NCBI RefSeq assembly: GCF_019431045.1
Contig: NZ_JAHXPT010000004.1
Span: forward strand, 124,001-188,000
Source of the DNA: Clostridium weizhouense
Lineage (GTDB): Bacteria; Bacillota; Clostridia; Clostridiales; Clostridiaceae
Direction of reading: 5' to 3'
DNA: 64,000 bases
The notes under the pieces were generated by a model that was not told the origin of the DNA, ran no database searches, and worked only from the letters and a program-made list of their open reading frames with translations. Position 1 is the first letter of the stretch, and every line of letters starts with the position of its first letter. The translations under genes were made by a program, and so were the position numbers. Shown here in pieces: positions 55,728-63,509 of the stretch.

Positions 55728-56963
55728 CTATTCCCATCTTTTAAATAGCAATGTTGCGTTATGTCCACCAAAACCTAAAGAGTTTGTTAAAGCATACTTA
55801 ACATCTTGTTTTCTTCCTATATTAGGTACATAATCTAAATCTAACTCTTCATCTTTTGTTTCATATCCTATTGTTGGAGGAATAAATCCTTCTTCTAAAG
55901 CTTTTATACATATTACTGATTCAATGGCTCCAGCTGCTCCTAATAGATGACCTGTCATTGATTTTGTAGAAGATATCGGTATGTTATAAGCATCTTCTCC
56001 AAAAACTCTTTTAATTGCAGCAGTTTCAAATTTATCATTTAATTGAGTTGAAGTTCCATGTGCATTAATATAAGAAACTTCACTTTCTTTTATTCCAGCT
56101 TCATTTATTGCTTGAAGCATAGATTCTGCTGCTCCAACTCCATCTGGATGTGGAGATGTAATATGATAAGCATCACAAGTTGAACCATAACCAACTATTT
56201 CTGCTAAAATTTTAGCTCCTCTTGCTTGTGCTGATTCTAAAGATTCAAGTACTAGTATTCCTGCTCCTTCTCCCATTACAAAACCACTTCTATTTTTGTC
56301 AAAAGGAGTAGATGCTTTAGATGGATCATTAGATGAATTAAGCGCTTTCATACTATGAAATCCACCTATACCAATTCTTGTGATTGGAGCTTCTGCTCCT
56401 CCTGCTAACATTATATCTGCATATCCATGCTTTATAGCTCTAAATGCATCCCCTATATTGTTAGTTCCAGTTGCACATGCTGTTACTACTGATGTGCAAG
56501 CTCCTTCTAAACCATATTGAATTGCAATATTTCCTGCTGCTAAATTTATAATAGCCATTGGAACAAAAAACGGAGACATTCTTTTTGATTTTCCTGTAAC
56601 TAACTTACTACATTCACTCTCAATTGTAGCAAATCCACCTATTCCTGAACCTACCATAACTCCAAATCTCTTTTTATCTACTTTATCTAAATCTATACAT
56701 GAATCTTTTATTGCTTCATCAGCTGCAACCATTGCCATTTGAGCAAATCTATCTAGTCTCTTGCACTCTTTTTTTCCTATTATATCTTCTGGGTTAAAAT
56801 CTTTAAGTTCCCCAGCAATCTTAACATCAATTAAATCATTATCGATTAATTTTATAAAATCTATCCCTAATTTACCTTCTTTACTATTTTTCCAAAACGT
56901 ATCTACATTATTACCTATAGGAGTTAATGCTCCCATACCTGTAACTACAACTCTTCTTTCCAT
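55728..56963 (-). CDS. fabF: 3-oxoacyl-ACP synthase II (FabF)
   Basis: FabF elongates acyl-ACP by condensation with malonyl-ACP. Catalytic residues: Cys163 in VVTACATGTNNIG, a His in SYINAHGTSTQLND near residue 303 and a second His in SMTGHLLGAAGAIE near 340. The protein starts MERRVVVTGMGALTPIGN and ends NSLGFGGHNATLLFKRW. 411 residues, complete. Confidence 0.97.
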   Translation of the reverse strand: MERRVVVTGMGALTPIGNNVDTFWKNSKEGKLGIDFIKLIDNDLIDVKIAGELKDFNPEDIIGKKECKRLDRFAQMAMVAADEAIKDSCIDLDKVDKKRFGVMVGSGIGGFATIESECSKLVTGKSKRMSPFFVPMAIINLAAGNIAIQYGLEGACTSVVTACATGTNNIGDAFRAIKHGYADIMLAGGAEAPITRIGIGGFHSMKALNSSNDPSKASTPFDKNRSGFVMGEGAGILVLESLESAQARGAKILAEIVGYGSTCDAYHITSPHPDGVGAAESMLQAINEAGIKESEVSYINAHGTSTQLNDKFETAAIKRVFGEDAYNIPISSTKSMTGHLLGAAGAIESVICIKALEEGFIPPTIGYETKDEELDLDYVPNIGRKQDVKYALTNSLGFGGHNATLLFKRWE

Positions 56964-56980
56964 AACTCTCTAATCCTCCA

Positions 56981-57721
56981 CTACATTACCATTCCACCGT
57001 CAACGTTTATAACTTGACCTGTGATATATTTTGAATCTTCACTAGCAAGAAAAGCTACAACACCTGCAACATCTTCTGTAGTTCCAAATTTCTTTAATGG
57101 TATGTTTTTCTTCGCTTCTTCTTTTACCTTATCTCCTAAAGTGCTCGTCATATCAGTTTCAATAAATCCTGGTGCTACTGCATTTACATTAATGCCTCTT
57201 CCACCCAACTCTTTAGCTAAAGATTTAGTCATTCCTATAACCCCTGCTTTAGATGCAGCGTAATTTACTTGCCCTGCATTTCCAACAACACCAACTACTG
57301 ATGAAATATTTATTATTTTTCCATGCTTTTGTTTTACCATAACTGGAGTAACTGATTTTAAACAATTAAAAACTCCTTTTAGATTTACATCAATGATGCT
57401 ATCAAAGTCCTCTTCTTTCATTCTAAGTATAAGCGTATCTTTTGTAATTCCAGCGTTATTTACAATAATATCTATAATTCCGAATCTTTCTTTTGCTGTA
57501 TTTATAAGATTTTCCACTTCATTTAAATTACTTATGTCACCTTTAACAGTTAAAACTTCAACACCCATTTTTTCTATTTCAGCAGCAACTATTTTAGCTT
57601 CGTCTTCACTACTTCTATAATTTAAAACTATATTTGCTCCAAGTGAAGCGAGCTTTAAAGCAATGGCTTTACCTATTCCTCTTGCTGCACCTGTAATAAT
57701 CGCACATTTTCCTTTTAACAT
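56981..57721 (-). CDS. fabG: 3-oxoacyl-ACP reductase FabG
   Basis: FabG is the NADPH-dependent reductase of the elongation cycle. It is a classical short-chain dehydrogenase: TGAARGIGKAIA at 10-21, NNAG at 88-91, and Ser140, Tyr154, Lys158 in the INISSVVG and NYAASKAG segments. 246 residues. It follows fabD with a 21-bp gap and has an AAGGAGG site. Confidence 0.96.
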   Translation of the reverse strand: MLKGKCAIITGAARGIGKAIALKLASLGANIVLNYRSSEDEAKIVAAEIEKMGVEVLTVKGDISNLNEVENLINTAKERFGIIDIIVNNAGITKDTLILRMKEEDFDSIIDVNLKGVFNCLKSVTPVMVKQKHGKIINISSVVGVVGNAGQVNYAASKAGVIGMTKSLAKELGGRGINVNAVAPGFIETDMTSTLGDKVKEEAKKNIPLKKFGTTEDVAGVVAFLASEDSKYITGQVINVDGGMVM

Positions 57722-57742
57722 ATAATATAAATCCTCCTTAAG

Positions 57743-58684
57743 CTAGTTAACTTCTAAGCTCTTTAATACTTTATTTAATGACTCCATATTTTCAACATTT
57801 AAAATTTGAACATTTCTATTAATCTTTTTTACAAATCCGCTAAGTATCTTACCTGGACCTACTTCAATAAATGTATCTACTCCATTTTCTATCATATCTT
57901 CAATAGTTTTATCAAAAAGTACTGATGATCTTATATGTCTCTTTAATAAATCCTTAATATCATCATCTTCTTTGTAAGGTAATCCCTTTACATTGGAATA
58001 AACTACTTTATTTAATTCTTTTATAGTTACTTTTTCTAATGTATTATAAAATTCTTCACTTGCTGGTTTCAAAAGTGAACTATGAAATGGTCCACTCACT
58101 TTTAAAGGTATACCTAAACCACCAAGTTCTTTAGCTATTTTTACTGCCTCATCAATTGCTTTATTTTCTCCTGCAATTGCTACTTGTTTAGGACAATTAT
58201 AATTTGCAGCTTCAACTATTCCAAATTCACTTGCTTTTTCTAATAACTCATCTATTTTATCATTATCAAGTTTCAATATAGCAGCCATCTTTCCAAGACC
58301 CTTTGGAAGTGAATTTCCCATTATTCTTCCTCTTTCTTTTACAAGAAGTAATCCATCTTCTAATGAAAGTGCTCCACCATATATCAACGCTCCATATTCA
58401 CCTAAACTTAGTCCAGCAGTATATTCAGCATTAATGTTATTAACTTCAAGAGCTTTTAAAGCAACTAAAGAAGCAATTACTATTGTAGGTTGAGCATTTT
58501 CAGTTTGCATTAATGCTTCTTCTGGTCCATTAAATAACATATCCTTTATAGGCATATTTAATATTTTTTCTGCATTATCTACTATTTCTCTACACTCAGG
58601 TATTTCTTCATAAAATTCCTTTGCCATACCTACATATTGAGCTCCTTGCCCAGGAAAAAGGAATGCTATTTTTCTATTACTCAT
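57743..58684 (-). CDS. fabD: Malonyl-CoA:ACP transacylase FabD
   Basis: FabD transfers malonyl from CoA to ACP. The protein starts MSNRKIAFLFPGQGAQYVGM; the active serine is Ser93 in GLSLGEYGAL and the histidine is in the SGPFHSSLL motif near residue 203. I use the ATG at 58684 behind GGAGGAAACA; an in-frame ATG 54 bases upstream lies deep within fabK. 313 residues. The start overlaps the fabK stop by 8 bp. Confidence 0.96.
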   Translation of the reverse strand: MSNRKIAFLFPGQGAQYVGMAKEFYEEIPECREIVDNAEKILNMPIKDMLFNGPEEALMQTENAQPTIVIASLVALKALEVNNINAEYTAGLSLGEYGALIYGGALSLEDGLLLVKERGRIMGNSLPKGLGKMAAILKLDNDKIDELLEKASEFGIVEAANYNCPKQVAIAGENKAIDEAVKIAKELGGLGIPLKVSGPFHSSLLKPASEEFYNTLEKVTIKELNKVVYSNVKGLPYKEDDDIKDLLKRHIRSSVLFDKTIEDMIENGVDTFIEVGPGKILSGFVKKINRNVQILNVENMESLNKVLKSLEVN

Positions 58685-59618
58685 TGTTTCCTCCAAACAG
58701 CTTGAATCTTTCTTTTGCTTCGTTAAACATTTCTTCAATTATTTCTTTAGAAGTTTGTTCTTTATTAACTAATCCTGCAATTTGACCTGACATTATAGAA
58801 CCATTATCCATATCACCTTCAATAACAGCTTTTCTTAATGTCCCAGCACCTAGTTTTTCTAACTCTTCAACATCTGCACCACTTTTTTCTAATTTAACAT
58901 AATTTCTAGAAAGTTTATTTTTAATAACTCTTACTGGATGTCCCGTTGATCTTCCTGTTACTTCTGTATCTATATCTTTAGCTTTCAAAATCTTATCTTT
59001 GTAATTTTGATTCACTGTACATTCCTTAGATACTAAAAATCTAGTTCCAACTTGAACACCTTCAGCACCTAGCATAAATGAAGCTGCTACGCCTCTTCCA
59101 TCACCTATTCCACCAGCTGCTATTACTGGAATACTAACTGCATCTACAACTTGTGGTATTAAAGCCATAGTAGTTAATTGGCCTACGTGTCCACCTGATT
59201 CTGTTCCTTCAGCTATAATAGCATCCGCACCTGATTTTTCCATTCTTTTAGCAAGAGCTACTGATGCAACAACTGGAATTACTTTTATATTATGGCTTTT
59301 CCATTTTTCCATGTATTTTCCTGGACTTCCTGCACCTGTTGTAACAATAGATACTCCTTCTTCACATACTAAATCTGCTATTTCTTCTGCATTTTCAGAC
59401 ATTAACATTATGTTTACACCAAATGGCTTCTTAGTTAATTTTTTAGCTTCTCTTATTTGATTTCTAACCCATTCAGTTGGTGCTGCACCTGTTATTATTC
59501 CTATCCCACCTGCTTCACTTACTGATGCTGCTAAAGAAGCATCTGCTATCCAAGCCATACCTCCTTGAAATATAGGGTATTCTATATTAAGTAATTCGCA
59601 TACTCTATTATTCTTCAC
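58677..59618 (-). CDS. fabK: Enoyl-ACP reductase II FabK (FMN-dependent)
   Basis: FabK does the last reduction in the elongation cycle and replaces FabI in streptococci and clostridia. The barrel protein, related to 2-nitropropane dioxygenases, starts LLNIEYPIFQGGMAWIADASLAA, has GSPGKYMEKWK, the AEGTESGGHVGQLTTMALIPQVVD segment and AAGGIGDGRGVAASFMLGAEGVQVGTRFL. 313 residues. FabK enzymes are known to be insensitive to triclosan. It is separated from acpP by a hairpin. Confidence 0.95.
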   Translation of the reverse strand: MKNNRVCELLNIEYPIFQGGMAWIADASLAASVSEAGGIGIITGAAPTEWVRNQIREAKKLTKKPFGVNIMLMSENAEEIADLVCEEGVSIVTTGAGSPGKYMEKWKSHNIKVIPVVASVALAKRMEKSGADAIIAEGTESGGHVGQLTTMALIPQVVDAVSIPVIAAGGIGDGRGVAASFMLGAEGVQVGTRFLVSKECTVNQNYKDKILKAKDIDTEVTGRSTGHPVRVIKNKLSRNYVKLEKSGADVEELEKLGAGTLRKAVIEGDMDNGSIMSGQIAGLVNKEQTSKEIIEEMFNEAKERFKLFGGNNE

Positions 59619-59665
59619 TAAAATTTCCTCCTAGTAATTTTATAAAAATACTAAACTTTATAAGT

Positions 59666-59699
59666 AAATCGGGAATACTTATAATTGCATGCCCGATTT
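59666..59699 (-). terminator. Hairpin between acpP and fabK, possible attenuator
   Basis: AAATCGGG (59666-59673) and CCCGATTT (59692-59699) form a perfect 8-bp stem with an 18-nt loop; on the minus strand a weak T-rich tract (TTTACTTATAAAG) follows. It lies about 25 bp after acpP and 45 bp before fabK, and could let acpP be made in excess over the downstream enzymes. Confidence 0.55.
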
Positions 59700-59722
59700 A
59701 TTTATCTTTTATTTTTTTATAA

Positions 59723-59947
59723 TTAGTTGTTTGTATGTTTTTCTACATATGCAACTGCATCTCTTAAGCTCTTTAAATTCTCAACTTCTTCTATTTGAAT
59801 ATCATATTTTTCCTCTAATTCAATTACAACTTGGAATAAGTCTAAAGAATCAGCTCCTAATTCTTCAAATGTTGTATCTAAAGTTATTCCATCGCTTTCT
59901 GCTCCTAATTGTTCACATATTACATCTCTAATTTCTTCAAATAACAT
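59723..59947 (-). CDS. acpP: Acyl carrier protein
   Basis: ACP holds the growing acyl chain on a phosphopantetheine arm. The 74-residue acidic protein has the attachment serine Ser34 in the ELGADSLDLFQVV motif. The start MLFEEIRDVICEQLG follows a GGAGGA site. It lies between fabH and fabK, and is followed by the 59666-59699 hairpin. Confidence 0.97.
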   Translation of the reverse strand: MLFEEIRDVICEQLGAESDGITLDTTFEELGADSLDLFQVVIELEEKYDIQIEEVENLKSLRDAVAYVEKHTNN

Positions 59948-60022
59948 ATTATTTTCCTCCTAAAATTTCCTTATATCTTATCTATTTAAATTTTAATTTT
60001 ATAACTTTTTTATTTTAATAAA

Positions 60023-60991
60023 TTACCATTCTAGTAATGTAGCTCCATAACTTAAGCCTCCACCAAAAGCAACTAAAAGTATTTTATCTCCATCATTTAA
60101 CATATTTTTTTCATACATTTCATTTAATGCTAATGGTACAGACGCTGATGATGTATTACCCACTTTATCTAAGTTTAAATAAAATTTATTTATATCTAAA
60201 TTTAATTTTCTAGCAACATAATCTAAGATTCTTACATTAGCTTGATGTGGTACTATATATTTTATATCCTCTAACGAAACATCTGTATTTTCTAGTACTC
60301 CATCAATCGCTTTAATAATTGCTGATGTAGCAAATTTAAAAACTTCTCTTCCATTCATTTCTACATATTGTTTAGTTTCAGATTTTTCCTTAGTAAATGG
60401 AGTATTAAATTCTAATGCTCCTATAGTTAAAGAATCTCCTTTTTTACCCTCTGTTTTTAAGTATGAATTTATTATTCCTTTTTTTTCATCATTTACAAGT
60501 ACAGCAGCACCTGCTCCATCACCAAATAATATACAAGTTGATCTATCAGTCCAATCAACAACTTTTGAAAGTGTTTCTGCACCAATAACTAATGCATTTT
60601 TATAATTTAATGATTTCATTAATGAATTTGCAGTTTCTAATGCATATACAAAACCTGAACAGGCAACATTTATATCAAATGCTGCTGCATTATCAGCATT
60701 CAATTCTTTTTGAACTAAACATGCTACTGATGGCATAAACATATCTGGAGTAATTGTTGCTACAATTATTAAATCTAAATCTTCTCCTTTAATTCCAGCT
60801 CTTTTAAGGGCAACACTAGATGCTTTTATAGCAATTTGTGATGTATTTTCACCTTCAGATATTCTTCTCTCTTTTATACCTGTTCTTTCTACTATCCACT
60901 CATCATTCGTAGTAACAAATTCACTAATTCTATCATTAGTTACTACTAATTTTGGTAAATATGCCCCTATTCCCCCTATTTTAATGTTCAT
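60023..60991 (-). CDS. fabH: 3-oxoacyl-ACP synthase III FabH
   Basis: FabH starts chain synthesis by condensing acetyl-CoA or another acyl-CoA with malonyl-ACP. Catalytic triad: Cys111 in NVACSGFVYAL, His in VPHQANVRI near residue 248 and Asn in GNTSSASVPLAL near 278. The N-terminus MNIKIGGIGAYLPKLVVTN and the WIVERTGIKERR motif are typical. 322 residues. It follows fabT by about 14 bp. Confidence 0.97.
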   Translation of the reverse strand: MNIKIGGIGAYLPKLVVTNDRISEFVTTNDEWIVERTGIKERRISEGENTSQIAIKASSVALKRAGIKGEDLDLIIVATITPDMFMPSVACLVQKELNADNAAAFDINVACSGFVYALETANSLMKSLNYKNALVIGAETLSKVVDWTDRSTCILFGDGAGAAVLVNDEKKGIINSYLKTEGKKGDSLTIGALEFNTPFTKEKSETKQYVEMNGREVFKFATSAIIKAIDGVLENTDVSLEDIKYIVPHQANVRILDYVARKLNLDINKFYLNLDKVGNTSSASVPLALNEMYEKNMLNDGDKILLVAFGGGLSYGATLLEW

Positions 60992-61005
60992 AACATTCTC
61001 CTTAA

Positions 61006-61455
61006 TTATTCTAATTTATATTTTTCTTTTAAAAACTTATTTATTTTGCTTAATGATGAAGTTAATATCTCTTCTTCATTTGGATTTAATCCTTCTATTG
61101 AACTAGTAACCATATCTTCATGAAATTTTTCATGTAATCTATAAGCAAGTTTTCCCCTTTTAGTCAAACTAATTAAAACCACTCTTCTATCTTCTTCTAT
61201 CCTATTTCTTTCAACATATCCTTTTTTTATAAGTTTATTAATTGCTGTGGTTAAAGTTCCAACAGTTATTTTCAAGTCTTGAGCTACTTCAGACATAGTT
61301 CTTTTAGTATACATTCCTATTGCTTCAATTGTATGTATTTCAGTAATTGAAAGATCTGATATTACACCTTCTCTCAATGTATGTTCTTCTATTTGTAAAA
61401 TATCATTAAACAATTGTACTAAAAGTTCATTAACCACCTTTTTAGATTTTTCCAT
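61006..61455 (-). CDS. fabT: MarR family fatty-acid synthesis repressor FabT
   Basis: FabT in lactic acid bacteria represses the fab operon when bound by acyl-ACP. The 149-residue MarR-type protein has the winged-helix segment TMSEVAQDLKITVGTLTTAINKLIKKGYVERNRIEEDRRVVLISLTKRG. It is the first gene before fabH-acpP-fabK-fabD-fabG-fabF, the same position as in streptococci, and its promoter bears a FabT-type palindrome. Start at the ATG at 61455, nine bases after GGAGG; longer in-frame readings lack a site. Confidence 0.9.
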   Translation of the reverse strand: MEKSKKVVNELLVQLFNDILQIEEHTLREGVISDLSITEIHTIEAIGMYTKRTMSEVAQDLKITVGTLTTAINKLIKKGYVERNRIEEDRRVVLISLTKRGKLAYRLHEKFHEDMVTSSIEGLNPNEEEILTSSLSKINKFLKEKYKLE

Positions 61456-61524
61456 TTGTATTTTCCTCCAGTTAAAGCATTGATAGAATTTTACCCCAAG
61501 CCTTAATAATTTATACAATCAAAT

Positions 61525-61567
61525 ATTTTGATAATCAAAATATACTACAATCAAATTAAGTTGTCAA
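61525..61567 (-). promoter_or_regulatory. fab operon promoter with FabT operator
   Basis: On the minus strand TTGACA (complement of 61562-61567), a 17-bp spacer and TATATT (complement of 61539-61544) form a strong promoter. Overlapping the -10 end and start site is a palindrome ATTTTGATAATCAAAAT (61525-61541), with perfect 8-bp arms, closely matching the FabT box TTTGATNATCAAA of streptococci. Extra CAATCAAAT half-sites lie on both sides. Bound FabT would block transcription start. Confidence 0.85.
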
Positions 61568-61641
61568 TCTTTACTTTTGACAAAATTTAATAAATAAGCG
61601 TAATATTATACCCAAATCTTTTATTTGGTATGCATTTATGC

Positions 61642-61701
61642 TATAATTATTACAATATTTTAAACTGATTAATTATTTTTACATAAGAAGGAGGACAAAT
61701 A
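61642..61701 (+). promoter_or_regulatory. Promoter and ribosome-binding site of the lipoprotein gene
   Basis: On the plus strand a consensus -10 TATAAT (61642-61647) is found about 55 bp before the ATG, with only a poor -35. The start codon is preceded by AAGGAGGACAAATAA. This promoter is divergent from the fab promoter, with about 75 bp between the two -10 elements' outer sides. Confidence 0.5.
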
Positions 61702-61702
61702 A

Positions 61703-62350
61703 ATGAATAAAAAATTGATTTTAACTATAGTATTAACATTAAGTATCTTTTTAATAGGATGTTCTTCAAACTCAACTTCTAATCCTACAAATGATAACAA
61801 TACAAATAATACTACAGTAGAAAATTCAAACAATACAGATAAAAATGTTGCTAATAATAAGGAAACTAAACCTGTTGAAACTCCTAAAGAGGATAAACAA
61901 GAAAAAGAGAAATTTTCTATATATACAATGGATGCTGATAACATGAGCATTAAAGAAATTTCAAATATTGAATTATCTAAAGACTTAAGTTTAGAAAATA
62001 AACTTAAAGAGTTATCAAAAAATCTTTCCGAAAAAGTTTTTGAAGGATTACCAATTGAAGTTAAATCTATTGATAATGTAGATGGTAAAAAAATTGCTAC
62101 TATTAATTTAGAAGAAAATGCTACAAATAAAAATGTTACTTCTAACGCTGATTTAAAGAAACCTAATTGGGCAACAAATAAATTACAAGGTTCTACTGGT
62201 GGAGAAATTTCAGAATCTAGCTTATTAGAAACATTCCTTCAAGTAAAATATAAAGGTGAATGGATTGATGGAGTTAAATTTTTATATAAAAATGAACCAA
62301 TCGAATTTGAACATACACCTAATTTATCAGGAATTCAATATAGAAAATAA
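61703..62350 (+). CDS. Small lipoprotein of unknown function (possibly GerMN-related)
   Basis: This is the only gene I accept on the plus strand. A signal peptide (MNKKLILTIVLTLSIFLIGC) ends in a lipobox with Cys20 as lipidation site. A low-complexity linker of about 50 residues rich in Asn, Thr, Lys and Glu follows. The folded part, about 75-215, has alternating strand-helix pattern and the GGEISESSLLETFLQVKYKGEWIDGVKFLYKNEP stretch, which reminds me of GerMN domains in germination and sporulation lipoproteins; this is weak. Strong GGAGG site. Confidence 0.75.
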   Translation: MNKKLILTIVLTLSIFLIGCSSNSTSNPTNDNNTNNTTVENSNNTDKNVANNKETKPVETPKEDKQEKEKFSIYTMDADNMSIKEISNIELSKDLSLENKLKELSKNLSEKVFEGLPIEVKSIDNVDGKKIATINLEENATNKNVTSNADLKKPNWATNKLQGSTGGEISESSLLETFLQVKYKGEWIDGVKFLYKNEPIEFEHTPNLSGIQYRK

Positions 62351-62388
62351 TATAAAAGGAGAATCTTTTAAAGATTCTCCTTTTATAT
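62350..62388. terminator. Bidirectional intrinsic terminator
   Basis: AAAAGGAGAATCTTT (62354-62368) and AAAGATTCTCCTTTT (62370-62384) form a perfect 15-bp stem, with A- and T-runs at both feet. It lies between the converging ends of the lipoprotein gene and the flavin reductase gene and can serve both. Confidence 0.9.
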
Positions 62389-62413
62389 TAGACTGTATAT
62401 TATCACTTATCTT

Positions 62414-62917
62414 CTATTTTGTATAATCTTCTACGATCTCACCAAAGTATAATACATGTTTTGATTCCCCCACACCATAAAACTTTTGTTTTATTTCTTC
62501 ATCAAGAGTATCAAAGTCCATGCTTTGTTTAAACATTATTTTACATTCATAATATTTATTACATCCATCAACTATAGGTGTTTTTACTTTTTTGCCAGGT
62601 ATAAATTTAATATTACCTTCCTTCTCTTTATCTATATCTCTACCTGATTTTGTTCCACATATAGCTAACTCTTCTTTCATAGTTCCATCATAAGGAACAC
62701 TTACTGTATAGCTCTCTCCAGAATCTAAGAATTCTTTAGTATATCTTGTTTCTCTAACTAAAGCCATAAATATAGGTCTTCTCCAAATATATCCTATTGT
62801 TCCCCAACTTATAGTCATAGTATTAGCTTTTTTTTCATCTCCAGCCGTTAAAAATGCTCCTGTCTTATAAAGATTATCCATTGATATTTCTAATCCATCT
62901 GTAAAAGTATCTTTCAT
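62414..62917 (-). CDS. Flavin reductase-like FMN-binding protein
   Basis: The 167-residue protein matches the flavin-reductase-like split-barrel family: KTGAFLTAG..KANTMTISWGTIGYIWRRPIFMALVRETRYTKEFLDSGESYTVSVP, where the TISWG and R-R-P segments usually hold FMN, then LAICGTKSGRDIDK and YYECKIM. Such proteins are flavin reductases or FMN-dependent electron carriers; no partner is identified. Start at the ATG at 62917 behind GGGAGGTATAAAT; an ATG 15 bases upstream overlaps that site. Confidence 0.8.
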   Translation of the reverse strand: MKDTFTDGLEISMDNLYKTGAFLTAGDEKKANTMTISWGTIGYIWRRPIFMALVRETRYTKEFLDSGESYTVSVPYDGTMKEELAICGTKSGRDIDKEKEGNIKFIPGKKVKTPIVDGCNKYYECKIMFKQSMDFDTLDEEIKQKFYGVGESKHVLYFGEIVEDYTK

Positions 62918-62967
62918 ATTTATACCTCCCAATTATTCTTATATATTACTAAAAAATATTTATTATT

Positions 62968-63465
62968 TTATTTCCCAACCATTTTACTTCTTCTTTCCAT
63001 AACTACTACATCATGCCAAATACCATCTTTCATTTTTCCTGCTTTTTCCCAATATCCAACCTTTCTAAACCCACAATTACTATGTAAATTTATACTTGCT
63101 TCATTTGTTGAAATTATTAAAGATTGAAGAGACCAGATTTCTTCCTTTTCTGATTCTTCTATAACACTATTTAATAATTTTCTTCCAATTCCATTCCCTT
63201 TATAACCTTCTTTAATATATATACTTAATTCTAAAAATCCATTATATACTTCTCTTGCAAAAATCTTAGATAGTGCTACCCATCCTAGTATTTTTTTATC
63301 ACTTTTAGCAATTAATCTACAGGTTTTTATATGCGCTTCATCCCATTCATTGTATGATGGAACTTCTGTTTGAAATGTTGAAATTCCAGTTTTTATTCCT
63401 TCATTATATATATTCATCATTTCATTAAAATCTTCTTTTTTCATTTTATTAATTATAATATCCAT
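62968..63465 (-). CDS. GNAT family N-acetyltransferase, phosphinothricin acetyltransferase-like
   Basis: The 165-residue protein has the GNAT fold: acceptor-site region NIYNEGIKTGISTFQTEVPSY, GWVALSKIFAREVYNGFLELSIYIKEGYKGNGIGRKLLNSVIEES containing the acetyl-CoA loop GYKGNGIGRKLL, and NLHSNCGFRKVGYWEKAGKMKDGIWHDVVVME. This pattern is that of the Pat/MnaT (YncA) subgroup acting on amino-acid-like amines; actual substrate unknown. It is 50 bp from the flavin reductase gene and may share its transcript. Confidence 0.85.
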   Translation of the reverse strand: MDIIINKMKKEDFNEMMNIYNEGIKTGISTFQTEVPSYNEWDEAHIKTCRLIAKSDKKILGWVALSKIFAREVYNGFLELSIYIKEGYKGNGIGRKLLNSVIEESEKEEIWSLQSLIISTNEASINLHSNCGFRKVGYWEKAGKMKDGIWHDVVVMERRSKMVGK

Positions 63466-63509
63466 TGCCCCTCCAAATAATAAAAATTAACTTATTGCTT
63501 ATTTATATA

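Noticed and set aside
58685..58738. N-terminal extension of fabD
   Set aside because: It lies inside fabK, has no ribosome-binding site, and the ATG at 58684 has an ideal one.
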